Source of the DNA: Marsupella aquatica
Taxonomy: Eukaryota; Marchantiophyta
DNA length: 64,000 nt
Assembly (NCBI GenBank): GCA_973895155.1
Contig: OZ316892.1
Span: 6,634,001 to 6,698,000, forward strand
Reading direction: 5' to 3'
Part shown: one piece after another, positions 1 to 12,845 of the stretch
Layout: the number at the start of each line of letters is the position of its first letter
How positions within the stretch are numbered: the stretch's first letter is position 1
Notes under the pieces: generated by a model
Database searches by the model: none
Told to the model about the DNA's origin: nothing
The model's input: only the letters and a program-made list of their open reading frames with translations
Program-made: the position numbers and the translations under genes

Positions 1-121
1 AACGCGCTAGGCAAATGGGTAAAAACGCGTGACCGAGCAATCGTCTTCGTCTCGATAGTAATCGGCCCCAGTCGTGACTCACACGAAGCACAGGCATAGA
101 GGAGCGTAGTTGCATTTCTGG

Positions 122-194
122 CGCCGTCCGTGCGAATCGAACCCACGACCACGTGGTTAAAAGCCACGCGCTCTACCAGCTGAGCTAGGACGGC
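122..194 (-). tRNA. tRNA-Lys (anticodon UUU)
   Basis: A 73-nt cloverleaf reads on the minus strand. The 7-bp acceptor stem pairs bases 188-194 with 123-129 and the discriminator is G (122). An A box (TAGCTCAGCTGG) and a B box (GGTTCGATT) are present, and the anticodon loop CTTTTAA gives anticodon TTT, so it decodes lysine AAA and AAG codons in the cytosol. No intron and no encoded CCA, as expected of a nuclear gene. The T stem has one mismatch: a G faces a G at the fourth pair, where typical plant tRNA-Lys has a C. The nearest run of T residues downstream on this strand is about 95 nt away (near 23-27), longer than usual for a Pol III trailer. It is therefore probably a functional gene, but a slightly degenerate copy cannot be excluded. 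Confidence 0.93.
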
Positions 195-201
195 AAGCTC
201 G

Positions 202-232
202 TTGCGGAAGCGAGAAACGCAAAGTATATTTG
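202..232 (-). promoter_or_regulatory. Upstream TATA-like and CAA signals of the tRNA gene
   Basis: On the minus strand a TATA-like stretch (AAATATAC) lies about 30-36 nt before the tRNA 5' end and a CAA triplet lies 8-10 nt before it. This pair is the known upstream arrangement of plant nuclear tRNA genes, which use it alongside the internal A and B boxes to place Pol III initiation. Both motifs are short, so the assignment rests on their positions. Confidence 0.5.
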
Positions 233-3200
233 ATTTCTTTGAGAATTTCCTTTTAGGTCAGAAGTCTGAAATGTTCTGCCTGAGCACAAGTGAAGGTCCC
301 ACTGGATCTGTATGTTAGTAGTAGTAGGAGCATTCTCCCATCAAACACGAAAACACTTGAATATGCCCAGACCTATCTAAATAGGATGGAGAAGGTGGGG
401 CAAGGCGGGTCAAATATTTTATTTCTAGAGGTCTAACATTAGAATGACATCCAAGTCTAACTGGCTGAACAAAATCATATCATGATGACAAAGGTAGCCA
501 AAGCCCATGAGTTTATGCTCTTTGTTACCCAGGGGATTTTTTCTACTGGTTTGCTCTTGAGATCTTTAGAGCTCTCCACCCTAGATTTGACCGGTTCTTT
601 TGGGCTTGTGCAATTTTTTGTCTTGAGGGGGGGGGGAGGACCTTCTCCCCTGTTTTACTACTCACGGTCTTCTTCAGACAGAAGGTCTTGGTTGCACTTC
701 GTAGGGCTCAGGCTTTCTTTGTAGAGTCGAGAGTGTTAATTTTGGGACCACAAGACATTCCTGTTTGTGTCCCTCATCTGGGGTGTACTCGAGAGCTCTA
801 GCAGGTTTTTTAGTTTCCCGCCCAGGGTTTTAGTTCTTGTTGTGGGGGCCCCCCTCGGTGGTTGGACCACTTTGGTCTTCTTGTGGTCTTTCTTTCCCTC
901 CATTGGATACTCTCTCCAGGTGTGGCGCTTGTGTCTTTTTGGGAGTGTGATTTATACATGAGCAAGAGAGAATTGCTCGTTTCCTAAACCAACTCTGCTT
1001 TTTCCTTCCTTTTACTCGGCCCAGCTCTGTATCACCAATGATCGGCCAGAATGGGGAAATTGGATATTTTAGTGTGTAGATGATTGAAACACCAGCTATC
1101 CAAATCGAGCAGCAAAGACATCCGGCGCAAGAAACCGAAGTTGAGGGTTAGGTAGAGAAATAGTTGTTTGTAGGTTGAGATCCAGTTTGATTTTCTGTCA
1201 ACATCTTCTTCTCTCCACAGCACACATTAAATAATCCTTTGACCAATTCGTGACGAGGGAGTCTTGACATTCCTGTCCAGTAGTCTAGAAGTACCTCACA
1301 TGTAATCTGTCATACACAATCTAACCATAACGTATTTCTCGTGCTTTCAATTTTGACATCTGTGATTTCTGCTCTTCCTCGAGGACCACTAGAGAAAAGA
1401 TTGTTGCGGAGATTGCACACTAAGCGCATTTACAGAAGTCCATAGTGTTGGTCACCAACTTTTCAAATCTCTCGTTCAAGCTGTTCTTCTATCACAGCAA
1501 CATGGGGAATGTCTGTTGAGGTGTGACAGCAGTCTCTCCTGTGGAACAACAATGAATACCCAGTCCAGCACATCGCACGAGTGCTCCATTTGTTTCTGGC
1601 GTTCTGAAGGATGAATTCGCAAAACCGGGGTCTTCATCGTTCTGTTGACATAAATGTCTAAGAAGAACGTCAAAAAGCCGATCGTTTGTTTTGTAGGTTA
1701 AAATCTTGCGCTTGGTGGTGACATGGCTTTTACTGACAAAAGAACTCCACTCCATCCGTGCTACCCACAACAGAAGTTCGCAGCTATGCTGGCAAGTTTT
1801 CAAGGGTACGCAACATCTTTGCAAAGTCTCGAGTTTTTTGGGTAAAACCGTTGGTAGAGAGGTATATGGTCCCAGAATATAGACTCTTCGCTTTTACCGA
1901 TCTCACGTCGTTCTCAGGAGGAATTGGGATTTACCTTAGTTATCAAGAGAATTCAATAGTCCTCTGATACCTGAAGCGTGCTACGATCAAAATGTCCATT
2001 GATTTTCAGTGCACAGGCCGTTACAAATGAGTGAAGTATCACTCAAGACTGAGAGCAACTCTCATTATGGAGAAGATTGTCCAGTGCTTGAATGTTCTAT
2101 CCATCTTATGACCAAATCATTTTTTAAATTTATACAAAGAAGCAATTACGGATTCTGACAAGTTATGGGATGGATGTGCACTTTAAGAGGAGGAGGGTTC
2201 AGTTTGATTGGAAAGGTAATGCAAAAGGTTACCTTATCTCCAACAAACAAACCCTCCTCACCGATAAAGTCGAGCAAATCGCTGGAGGCTTCCAGAATCA
2301 TCAATTAAATTTTAATATGAATAAATGTTCATACTTGAATTATTGGAATCAATTAAGGACGAAGCACCATCTTTTTGGCGCCTCAAATTCTACCTTGTAG
2401 CCATGAGAAACACGATGTTTCTCTTCCTCCTGAGTTTCTTCACCTGCAATACACTGGCCACAGCAGTCAGTTTACCCATTCGAGAGCCCCATTTGAAAGC
2501 AAGAAAAGTAGACGGGAGATTGGTTTCTGGGTGAAATCATCAGAATTTTTTCAAGAATCACCAACATTTGAAGAGTAGCAATCGTCACCTTCTGATGACG
2601 TTGTTGCCAAACGTTCTCCTCGTTGACAGAACTGGCGCTGACCTTCTGCAAAAATAGATGGATTCTCCAGGGAACCAGATTTGCTTCTGATGAACGCTCA
2701 TGCTGATGATCTCTCCACAGCTCCTGAAAATTTAATCGAGGCCGTGTTCTAGCCGGACCGGCATATGTTTCGTCATGAATGACTCTAAAGGAATGTAAAA
2801 TGTCTACCAATGGTCAATTCCCAATACAAATATACAGCCCAGCGTATCCAAGAAATCACCCGATTTGTCTACAAAGAGTCTCCCATCCCCCACCAAATGA
2901 TCACCAGCTCCGGAACATATTCAGCCTACATGACTGCCGGTCAAGTGCAAATCGCCAGGAGCTATTCGAAAAAACCAGCTCGAGAGTCGAATTCTCGGAT
3001 GTCTCAGTATGATTCACTTTGTAAGACTTCAGAAAACCGAAAGCAGGTTTTGGCGTCCTAGTCCTTCATTAGACGTTTTCTGCCACAGGGCCAAAACATT
3101 CAGTTGGCTTTGGATTTTAGGTCCGAAGTGGACAGTATTGTCACTTGGGCACTCGATTCCAGCAGAAGACGAAGCAAAAGATGGCCTCAAAGTAAAGTGC

Positions 3201-3418
3201 TAGCGATATACATTTTCGGACAAATTTCTCACCCAAGTCTCACCTTCATATCATCCCCAATATTCATGCACCCTGATGGCAGTGACCGCTCCTTCCTCAG
3301 CTTGTGCTTGAAGGACTGCGAGACTGTCAGTTTTGCACTTCGAACTGGTTCTGCGAGACGCTGCTCTGACGTTGTTGGGTATTTCATCTGTATCCCAAAC
3401 CAGACAAGTTGCCTGAAG
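233..3418. other. No recognised gene; 3' flank of the 5-phosphatase gene
   Basis: No recognisable protein family was found on either strand. A G10 homopolymer occurs at 627-636. The stretch 880-965 resembles three other places in the window (see the dispersed TGTCTCC family). The minus-strand part near 2500-3400 lies just downstream of the last recognised 5-phosphatase exon and could hold its 3' UTR or a further exon, because a good donor (GAG|GTAAAT) sits inside the last coding exon near 3488. Confidence 0.4.
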
Positions 3419-6400
3419 TCAATCAACAGGCATAGAAAATCGTTTAGTGAGTGCGAGGACCAAAATGAGTTTTTTTTTATTTACCTCGTTCAATGGTTGT
3501 CTGTTAAAACTTCGAAGCGACGTCAGATGTGGAGATATGTCCTCCGCATTCATGCTAACAATCGGCGTTGCAAACTCTACAGCCCTCTTCAACTTATGCC
3601 GGCTGACACGCTCCACCTCTGCTATGAAGACAGCACTGACGGGACGATGATCTGAAAGTCTGGACTCAGTGCGAACGTAGCGAGTCTCTCTTAAGCATCG
3701 CCCAAGATACAAAATGCGGTCACACCATGCTGGCGTTCGTCTCTTCTCGCCAGATTTGCCACTTTCTCCAGAGTACCGATCGGAGTTGAAATTGTATTTG
3801 TATGTAGGAGGAAAATAAATTGGTCCCTCTTGCCAGCCATCAAAAACGTGCCCAGCATTTTGCTCGATCTTAAGCTGCAAAGCCCATGAGAGAAGATGCA
3901 CAAAATACATTTAGTCAGGTGATACTGTGATTCTTTTAGTTTTCGGGTGAAGCAATTCATAGACACATGCACTTCTCAATTTAAGGAATCTTCTTACATT
4001 AACAGGACAGAACAAAGAAACGAGAACGTTCACACTTATAGAATGTACAAGTAGAGCTTTTTCCTAGTAGTTCAAATAAAGGATGGACAAACAGATCACA
4101 ACTACATCCCAGACCAACATAACATGTTTCGTAAATACAAGTCCTCCAACACAACTATAGAGATTTGTCCAAAAATAATTTTGTTTTTTAAGAGAGATGG
4201 GGGGGGGGGAGGGGCTTTCAGTGAATGCTTACCTGATCTTTCTCCAATAGTGCCTCCCAGTCCGCTTGAGCAACCAGGGACCTTGCCTCAGGGTCTGGCA
4301 AAGCTAAGCGATAATTCAGGTCACCGAGCCATATCATGCAGCTGCGCATCACATCCACAACACACGAAAAGATCAGGTTCTGGTCTTATGAGCTCAGAAA
4401 AGTGTTCACCTGGATGTGAGCCAAATTATTTAGACAGGTTATTATCTTATCCTCTGATTTGGTAGATAACAAGAGGCACCCAGATATCTTTCTCACAAGG
4501 ATGAGGCAAAAGCTCCAGACAAATGTTCATCGAATGCAACAATAGGAAAGTTATTGCTGCCATAGGCACCAAAGCAGGACCATACTCATGAGACATTATC
4601 GTTTCTGGCAGCCGCAGTAATTTGGAAGATCGTGGGAAAGACGTCCTTCGGAGAATTTCAGCCACATCCGCATTGCGACGGTATTCATCGCCCTCTTTGT
4701 CACCCGAAGTCAAGTGAGAACAGGTGAAACAAAAAGATGTTTGGTGAAGAGACATGCTAACTGATATCGATCCCTGTGCAAACACATTGGGATGTTAGTG
4801 TGCCAAAATTTGCCTAAACTTAGAGAAGCAATAAAAAACTTGTGTTACCATGAATGATACACAAGTTGCACCAAAAAGTAACAATTTTTTTAATTTGAGC
4901 AGAACCTTCCTTCACTTTAAACAGCAAGCGTAGATTGCAATGAAATTAAATCTATTCAAGCAAATCTGAGATGAATTTCCGAACAGATAGACAATAACCG
5001 GTGATTTGTTAGAGAGGTTCACTGACCTTGTTACCCAGGTAGCCCATTAGTCCACATCCAACACAAGAAACCTTCACATTATGTACATGTCGTCTGAGCT
5101 CCGTTCGAACCCAAACAGTGAGGAATAAGCCCACCATCTGCTTACTTGCAACCCTTGAAAACTTTGAGTTACTACTTTGACTAGAATCCCTCGAGAAAGT
5201 TTGGCTCTCTGCAGTTTCTGCAATTGGTGCGAATAGCGGTGTCTGTAGGGATTCCTCTTGTTCCATAAATGAGTGGAACCCTTCTGCGGGTCCTGATGTG
5301 GCCCCTTTCACAGACCAATCGTACAAACTTTCATTTCTTACCAACCCATCATCCCTTGCATACACAGCACTTCTCCGGTTGGCACGGTCCATTGAGATTG
5401 CTCCATGAGCAGCTGACAGTCTTCCACCATCCGGAATCACTCTACCATCTATCGATGCTCTTCTACCTCCTGGAATAAGACTTCGTCGCCCTTCTGGACT
5501 CAACCTATACGGTTTCTTAGAGCTAGGCTTAGAATCTTCTACCTGCGGTTGTTTCGAGCTGGCACTTTCTGGCAGTGAGGAGATTTCAGACTCCACTAGA
5601 GAGCAAATTGTGTCCTCACTCGCTACCCCGTCAATTATCCTATCTATGTCTATTTCTGGAACTTCGGCCACGCGCACGTCGCTCCATGGCGATTGAGGTG
5701 CACTGTGACTTTTGGCCTGGGCAGAGGCATATGTTGACCTATTGTTCAAGGCTTCGCGTATTAAATTCTCCCACTTTGCAGCTGGTCCTTCATCCTCAAC
5801 ACATAGCACATTCCCAGCATTCAGTGGCACAATCTCCTGGAAACTGGAATTACACCAATAACCAAAGACAGGAAGTCAGGTTTCAACCCCATGTATTCTG
5901 GTCACAAGTTAGACAATTCAGAGAACTTGACGTCGTTTTGCTGTAGATATTACCCTTGCCATGTTACGACGATGAAAAAATTATGCGCAACTCGAATCAA
6001 GGAGCTCACCAATCAACTCACCCTAGAACATAGATGTCGGCTTCTTGATTGCTGTCCAGCCACTCGTCCAAGTCCAATTCCGTAGGAGGTGGTCGACCAG
6101 CAATGTTCCATGTTCCAACAGCAATACTGATGATAAAGGTTTTCGATGTCAGTACAAGAATGACCATCCTGGAAATGTCATACCCTTCCAGTGAAGCAAA
6201 CAAACAGCAGTGGAAACTTTAGGAACAAGAGAAAACCTAGGAGAAAACACTTGGAAACCCCATACTAGAGACGGATCGTTTATAGCCCTGAGATTTGGCT
6301 ACCTGGGATGAATTAGTCGAAGTTTCTGCAGGGCTGAATTTCCATAGACCGATAAGGTTTCCAGAAAATTCCAGAAAATGTATGACCCTTTTCCGGGGCA

Positions 6401-7310
6401 GAGTCAAAGAATTTGGAAGAGATGGATATCGTACCGATATTCTTTAGCATCGACATACTGCTTCCGGAGCGTCTCGGATTGTCCTCGGATAAGCCTATTG
6501 GACGAAGAATTCCTGGTCATCTCTGAATCAGATTGTGGAGAAACGGAAGGCCGACCGATCCAAAGTTAGTCCCAAAATAGCAAAACAAGGGCGGTGCACA
6601 GAAGCTCTAGATTTGAGTGCATGAAATTTTGTTCCAGGTCTAGATCAACAAATCCGATCAGAATGCATGAATAAAGTAATTGAACTGACAGAAGGTCGTA
6701 CATACTTCATTCACGTCTGCAGGAGAATGAGACACCTACAGTATATTTTCTCTTGTGAAACAAACGCAGGGGTAAAAACGGCTTCAGGATGCAATAAAAG
6801 TGAGGCACTTCTCCTCTTGCTGGCCATAGAGTAGTACAATACCTGGATTGATCAGCTCCGGAAGAAATTCGGAACTACCGGGGCTATTTTCTTTTCCGGC
6901 GGCTTCATCGTCTGCCAGCAACACCATCCACGACCAAAGGTAACCGATGAGTTAAATGATAGAGATGTAGCAAGAGTAGATTGGTCCATAGATGAAACTA
7001 CTTGAAGTTCGTTTTAATGAATTTCCAGACTGTAGGGTACAAGTCCAGATAGATGAAGTTACTGAGTTGTAGGATTTCCATTATGTATTCAAGTCGCGAG
7101 GCGAGGAAGTGTGATAAAATGGGGCACAGCAATCACTGAGCTTGGCTGCTGCTCAGCGGGCCGAGGCACAACAGACAGTACGGTCCCTATAGTACCTTCG
7201 TCTTCGACAACCGCGGAGTCGTACTCGAAGTGGTGGTGGTCGGCTCTGAAGTCGTCTCCGGTGGGCTTGAACTGCAGCCACTTCCTCACCAGCTGACGAG
7301 GCCAGAAGAA
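3419..7310 (-). CDS. Type I inositol polyphosphate 5-phosphatase (5' end missing)
   Basis: Removes the 5-phosphate of soluble inositol phosphates and/or phosphoinositides, terminating Ca2+ and membrane signals. Eight minus-strand exons join in phase: 7310-7196, 6911-6843, 6522-6435, 6126-6022, 5843-5027, 4773-4586, 4341-4233 and 3874-3419. The first recognised exon encodes the plant N-terminal signature ([16 protein letters not shown], then an acidic stretch). The third exon carries [15 protein letters not shown] and exon 4 opens the catalytic domain with VGTWNIAGR. Next come [12 protein letters not shown], a roughly 200-residue variable serine-rich insert, [36 protein letters not shown], the motif II region TPAWCDRIL (the usual Trp that follows is Tyr) and SDHRPV. 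All catalytic motifs look intact. No in-frame ATG precedes the first exon, so an upstream exon is missing from this model. The C terminus ends at TGA 3419-3421, but a donor near 3488 may remove the last residues. The family is nearly certain; the subfamily is not. Confidence 0.9.
4199..4209 (+). repeat. G11 homopolymer in an intron of the 5-phosphatase gene
   Basis: Eleven G residues, followed after one A by GGGG, lie just downstream of the exon 7 donor; in the transcript this is a C run. It is one of at least six G or C runs of nine or more in the window (also 627-636, 22199-22218, the C-rich tract 28653-28675, 48832-48840 and 58592-58602). Confidence 0.9.
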
Positions 7311-8974
7311 CTGCAGGCATCGACACGCGAACAAGCTTCCGCAATCAGCCCATATATCGTCGGAAGAATCATTGCGCTGTAACTGAACAACGTGCGAAAA
7401 GCAATAAGATGATTTACCCACCGATCATCCCCGTGACCACAACCGGCAAGTCAAATCTCAACCAAACCAAACCAGACCAAATCAAACTAATCTAATCTAA
7501 ACCAAACTAAACCACTCCCCACTGAAGTCATACGGAGCTTCCAGGCTTCCTAGCTGATTAAATGCCCAGGGATTATATTAACGAAGCCTTGAAACATTGT
7601 GGGGACCCGTGTCACCTTTAGTAGGAGTGAGGTCGGCCAGAGCCAGTGAAAGCTTCAAGAGCAAAATTCACAGCACCACCATTGAAGAATGCTCAGGTGA
7701 ATCCCGTTTGTGACAATACAATCTTGGACACTAAATTTGTGATGTTTTGGATCTGAGCTTTCTGGTAATCTAGACGGTGCTATCGTCCAACCATCCCTTC
7801 CAGAAAGAAATCAAACAGACAAACCAGAGCATAGCACAGCATAGCATAGCCATCAGATTATCCAAAGAGAGGGAGAGAGAGGGAGAGGGTGGGCTGATAC
7901 TTCTTCAGGAAAAAGTGATCACGCACCTCTATCCGCCCTGAGGGTTGCATCCTCACGTGCGCATGCCCAATTCACACAACTCCAGACTGTCATCACCCAA
8001 CAGAACGTTGTTAAGAAATTGCAAAATTCCGAGGAACTAGAGTGAGAGACAGAGGAAGAGAGAGAAAGGGGAGAGAAGAGGGAACGAGAGAGCACTTGGC
8101 AATTCCCGGGAGACTCAAAGATAAGACAAAACATACCTGCCCACCCAATTGTGGCACAACACATTCACAATCTTTTCACCTTCGGACACACGGTAGTAGG
8201 CTTGGGACAAGAAACCACCTCTCTGAAAAAAAAAGTCTGGTTTGGAGACAGTGGAAAAGTTTGTCGAGACGGAGATTGACTTCATCAAAAGTTTAGACAC
8301 CACGATATCAATTTTCTACAGAATCTGAGCTTTGATGGCCCACCACCCGCTAATCACAACATTCTGCAGTGGAATAAACACCGGCACATAGAGAAAGACT
8401 CAGCCAACGGAACCCACTCCAATATCCTCTGTTCTTTGACTCGAGCGAATTCTATTTGCTAATTGAATAAGCATATGGGTGAGTTAAAAGGAGGAGGCCG
8501 TCTCGGCTTGATGGCGTGGTGGTATTGTACAGGGGAAAGTCATACAGGCGGCCAGCAATCAACAAAAAAAGCCAAAGGACATGGGTCAACTGCTAGAACA
8601 GGATCCACGGTGAAGTTGTAGAACCTCTCATGGTAGTTCGAAACGGACCGCACTTGTAATTCAAAAGGGAGGTCGTCCAAAAGCCATCCACATGGCAACA
8701 AACGAGAAAAACGACGGCATATAGCAACAAATCCTTCTTCTTGACAGGAATAGGTCAACAATAGTTTAGAGTGTGTGGGAGGACAAGGCACTTCTTGATG
8801 CATTACTCTAACTCTGAAGCTGAGAGAGAACAGGTAAGGGGCACGTGACATGGAAGGAAGGCAAATGTCGTGCCTGCGAATTTTCAGTCCCTTCCGTTTT
8901 AATTCAAAATCTATTTTTTCTTCTACACGACGATATGAAGATACCTTCCTGGACAACATGCTTCGCCTTCAGAA

Positions 8975-8992
8975 CTCTCTCTCTCTCTCTCT
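8975..8992 (+). repeat. (CT)n microsatellite
   Basis: About nine CT dinucleotides within the pyrimidine-rich region upstream of the 5-phosphatase gene. Confidence 0.85.
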
Positions 8993-10080
8993 GTGTCTCT
9001 AGGCCTGAAGAACCAGTTGGTCTCTGAGACGGGAATAGTGAGCGGGGTAAAACCACGACGAACTACATTTGGGTCTAGATGGCGTGATTGTGGCTGTGTG
9101 AATCTCACCTTCAGCGAATTCTCAGGGAGAGAGCAAATTGATGAAAGATTTCTCAGATTCAATTGCCCTCGACGTAGTTAGACAGATCTCATGAGGGGCA
9201 CGACGACGCACAGCAGTGACTGACCTCCACACCCACAGAGACACAACGAGAGGCGCACAGACTACGACTACGAGAATGAACGATTGAGTCCTGGTCCAAG
9301 AGGAGAGTCACACACTCGCACCGACTCAGCGAGACGGAAAGCCACAGAGATGAGAGAATGACCGAATGAACTTTACACACAGCGAGAGACATCGAGCGGA
9401 CGAGACATGGAGAATGAAAATTTATGGTCATAACGCTCACAGGCGTAAGATGGGCGAGTAAGTGTTCCGGAGGAGGGGGGTAGGAGTGAAAAAGCTGTGG
9501 CGGACGAGCATTTAAGTGGCTTACAGGCAGCCAGAAGCAAGAGGCAGCAACGACAAAAGCAAAGCCACACAGAGTCGCAACGAAAAGACACACACACATA
9601 ATACTTGCGAGGTTGAAAATATTGAAAAATTACAGTCAAACTATTGCGCCATTAGACTGGTAAGACGAATGTTACATATCTAGACAGATGGCTGGATGGA
9701 TGAATACCCTGTCTTTCTGTCGTTCCGGATCCACCAACGACTGACGCACCGACCGAAAGAATGACCCACCAATCCACTACTAACAAACCGAGCAGCAACT
9801 GCGTATAGGCCCAAACTTGTCCTCCCAAATCTCAACAGACCGTTTCTGTCCGCCGAGCTCGTGCAACAGAAGCAGAAAAGCAGAGCAAAACAAAAGTGCG
9901 CGCAAGCCAAAGCATTCGAAGACGACAGAAGTCGCGACGAGATTCTGGATCAGAAATGATGATGAAGTGGGACGAAGAATAGCAGCGAGTAGGCAGACGT
10001 GCAGGAGAGTGGGGAGGAGCTTCGGGTGGTTGGTTCGATTGCATGGGAGGAGAATGGTTCGGAATTTCTCTGATCTCAAA

Positions 10081-10118
10081 GCTCTTTCTTTCTTTCTTTG
10101 ATTCTTTCTTTCTTTTTT
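10081..10118 (+). repeat. (TTTC)n imperfect microsatellite
   Basis: Two short runs of TTTC repeats interrupted by a GA-containing spacer and ending in a T run. Confidence 0.85.
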
Positions 10119-10220
10119 CCATACCTGTAGTACTTTTACTGTACTTTGGCTGCAGGACAAAGGAAGGTGGGCGGAAGTTAGACCTGTCCTGCATTGGCGG
10201 TTGGGCATGCAGGAAGGGAG

Positions 10221-10243
10221 CAGGCAGGCAGGCAGGCAGGCAG
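10221..10243 (+). repeat. (CAGG)n microsatellite
   Basis: More than five tandem CAGG units followed by further scattered copies. It produces repetitive open frames that are not convincing proteins. Confidence 0.85.
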
Positions 10244-10545
10244 AGGCAGGCAGGGAAGCAGCCCGAATTGCCGGGGAGGGAAGCGAGGAGAGCTGGAGAG
10301 AAGGACGAACTTACTCTGACGTGTTCTTGCACCACCAATTCCACGTCAAAGACGACTTGCAATCCGACCCAATCCATTCCCCACTGCTCATTTGCCTCAT
10401 CATGACACTACTACTTCCCTCGATCACAAATCAAGTCGTGACAAACCATCTCCTCTCAGCTCTCTCTCCCCTACACTTCACTCTTTCCCTCCCCCCTTCA
10501 ACGCCACATCCTCTGTTGCCTGATGAATCACAAGAAGAGAATCCC

Positions 10546-10548
<3 letters not shown>

Positions 10549-10586
<38 letters not shown>
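10549..10586 (+). repeat. (TC)19 microsatellite
   Basis: An uninterrupted run of 19 TC dinucleotides, the longest simple repeat of this kind in the window. The Ser/Leu and Glu/Arg repeat peptides read through it are artefacts of the repeat. Confidence 0.95.
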
Positions 10587-10588
<2 letters not shown>

Positions 10589-10928
10589 GACACTCTCCCC
10601 ACCCGTACATACTTTTCCCCCCAACCTGCTCCGCCATATCCTCCACTCTGCTGCCTGCTCAACAGACAAAGCTCTGACCCTCTCCTGGGCCACATCTTCC
10701 TCCCGTGATGACTGATGCATCAACACAGAACTCCACAGTGAAAACTGACCACCTATTACGAGAGCTGCAACTCACTGACGGAATGACACTTCAACCGATC
10801 CCCTGACTACTTTGGGAGATGGACTGTGCAGCAGTACATCAGAAGACTGTGGTAGAAATGTAGAATCAAACGACGAAGAACGGGTGGACTGCAAACAGCG
10901 TGTTGCTTAAAGGTTCTCTTTCCATTGG

Positions 10929-11234
10929 GCTCTGTGGCTTATCTACTGTATTATAAGGGGGCTTCAGAAGAAGTCCGCTGCAGTTTAAGCGAGTATTTTC
11001 TCGGGTGAGATGAATCTCTATTTTTTGACAACACGAGCCCAAATACCAATGCTCCTGTACATGAAGGGCTCCCCTTCCGGCTCTGTGGCCTATTTATTAT
11101 TATTATTATAAGGGGCACTTTAGAATAAGTCCGCTGCAGCTTATGCGACTATTTTCTCGGGTGAAATGAACCTCTATTTTTCGACAACACTAGCCCAAAT
11201 ACCAATGCTTCTGGACATGAAGGGCTCCCCTTCC
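10929..11234 (+). repeat. Tandem duplication of a ~155-bp unit
   Basis: Copy 1 (10929-11078) and copy 2 (11080-11234) share GCTCTGTGGC, GTCCGCTGCAG, TATTTTCTCGGGTGA, CAACAC.AGCCCAAATACCAATGCT and CATGAAGGGCTCCCCTTCC at a constant offset of 151-156 bp. A small ATT expansion (11089-11108) accounts for the change of offset. No coding potential is seen in either copy. Confidence 0.9.
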
Positions 11235-12680
11235 CTACTGGCAAGCACAGTCCAAAATGTGAAAAATTGTTGTTAGTATATAAAAAATTTGGCCTATGGA
11301 TTCGCTCTATAGAGTTGGTCATGAGCTATAAATCTCGTGGATCAAAATATAGCTGTCTAGATGAATATTATCTGGAACACCCCTAAAGTTGGCCCAGGTC
11401 AAATCCTCCTCGGTTCTCTTTTTGCATTGAAAATCCCGTTTAAATACATTAAGAGAAACAGCATACATCACCAGGTACCTCACCTAAGGAGACAAAACCC
11501 AGGTGAACAAACCAATGTGTAACAACAAGATGGAAGTCACCCTCACCAGGATTGTCCCCCACAATTGAATGAGATGATACACTCTTGGTATACAGGATTG
11601 CACATTCCCCATAAGACCCGACAATGCTCCAAAGTGTACCCTTGGAGGACCCTGATCAGATCCTGGGTTCTCGCTTCACTCTGATGGTCATTGTCGCAAA
11701 TCCCACAATTCGTGCTCATTTTCTGAGCATTTCTGAGCATGACAGCTAAACTTAAGCGTAGAGCTTGTAGACATGCATTTTCAGTGCACTAGTCTAAAGT
11801 TTTCCCGCACCTATGTGGAACCATTTTCAAGAAGTTAGTATCGAGCAACCTGTTGATTTTCTTGGGTTTTCCAAATTAACTTCGAAACAATTTAGGTGTA
11901 GAGTAGATAGATGAGGTGACTAGTTTCTCCCCACCCATGTGACTATTTTAAAGTAAGTTTGTCATCAGCAATCTGGCTAATTGTAGTGGGTTTCCAGTTT
12001 CTTTTCCACACACAATTTAGGTGTATGGTCTACCATGTGTAAGGGCAAGGCCTCAGGAAGACCCTGTCTTGTAGTTGTACTTGGTTTGCAGTATTCCATA
12101 TGAGCAAACCAATTGATCTTGCACATAGAGATAAAAACAATTATGTATAAGACAGTGCAAGCCAAAGGGTCTTTGCAATTCTAAAGACCTTGCTATAAAT
12201 GCAAGCACAAAACATCATGATAGTCTATTGCTAAAAAGAGAAAAAGGACTAATTCTCTAAATGGGCCAAACAAACACACCGGAATAGAAAACAAAGGAGA
12301 CACATAAGACAACACCAAACTGGAAGGGCAAAACCTTGCGTGGCTATAGAGTTAAAAGGATTGGGTGACCGACAGCATTGTGTTCTGCGTAGTGCAGGTA
12401 AAATAATTAATTAAATACAAGTTTTTGATTTAACTGGCAGAATATTCAAGGATTGTCTGCAGCAAAATTATTTATTTGACTGACAAGAAATTTAAATTAA
12501 ATATTCTGAACAGCTTGATGTAAACACTGACATTTGGCAGGGTTGGGACTATTTTAAAGTTAAAATATGAAATAAATTCACTAATGACACTATGGAATTT
12601 TCAAGTGACGTAACTATATAGTAGTACTTAATGAGTTCTGTTTAGTAAGGCAATCTGCATCTGCATGGCAGGTGTGGTTT
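11235..12680. other. Gene-poor AT-rich stretch
   Basis: No coding region, RNA gene or element with clear ends was recognised on either strand. The open frames are short and unlike any known family. Confidence 0.45.
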
Positions 12681-12845
12681 TATATTCCTGCCATGCAGTC
12701 AACTAATTCTGTAGACCTGACGTTGTGCTTAGGCAAGGCATTTCTGGACCACTTAAAGAGTAAGTCCTTTGGCATTTATATTCCTGTTATCCAGTCAACG
12801 AGTTTTGGAGACCTGATGTTTGTGCTTACGCAATACATTTCTGCC
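12681..12845 (+). repeat. Diverged tandem duplication, ~96-bp period
   Basis: The stretch TATATTCCTG, CAGTCAAC, GAGACCTGA or TAGACCTGA, TGTGCTTA and CATTTCTG appears at 12681 and again at 12777 in the same order. The copies are diverged, so the duplication is old. Confidence 0.75.

Larger units (their letters stand above)
7311..10928. other. Upstream region of the 5-phosphatase gene, rich in CT/GA tracts; no coding exon identified
   Basis: This stretch should hold the missing first exon, 5' UTR and promoter of the 5-phosphatase gene. Candidate acceptors precede the first recognised exon (CTGCAG at 7311-7316, and another CAG near 7377), so a spliced leader is expected. The region is dominated by purine or pyrimidine tracts (GAGAGG near 7860-7890 and 8040-8090, CT near 8975-8992, TTTC near 10081-10118), a composition common around plant transcription starts. 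I could not pick a start codon. Confidence 0.4.

Noticed and set aside
9189-10408. Several overlapping frames of 76-181 codons upstream of the 5-phosphatase gene
   Set aside because: They overlap on both strands, have no domains, and lie in CT/GA-rich promoter-type sequence.
10431-10726. Frames on both strands through the TC repeat
   Set aside because: The Ser/Leu and Arg/Glu repeat peptides come from reading a dinucleotide microsatellite.
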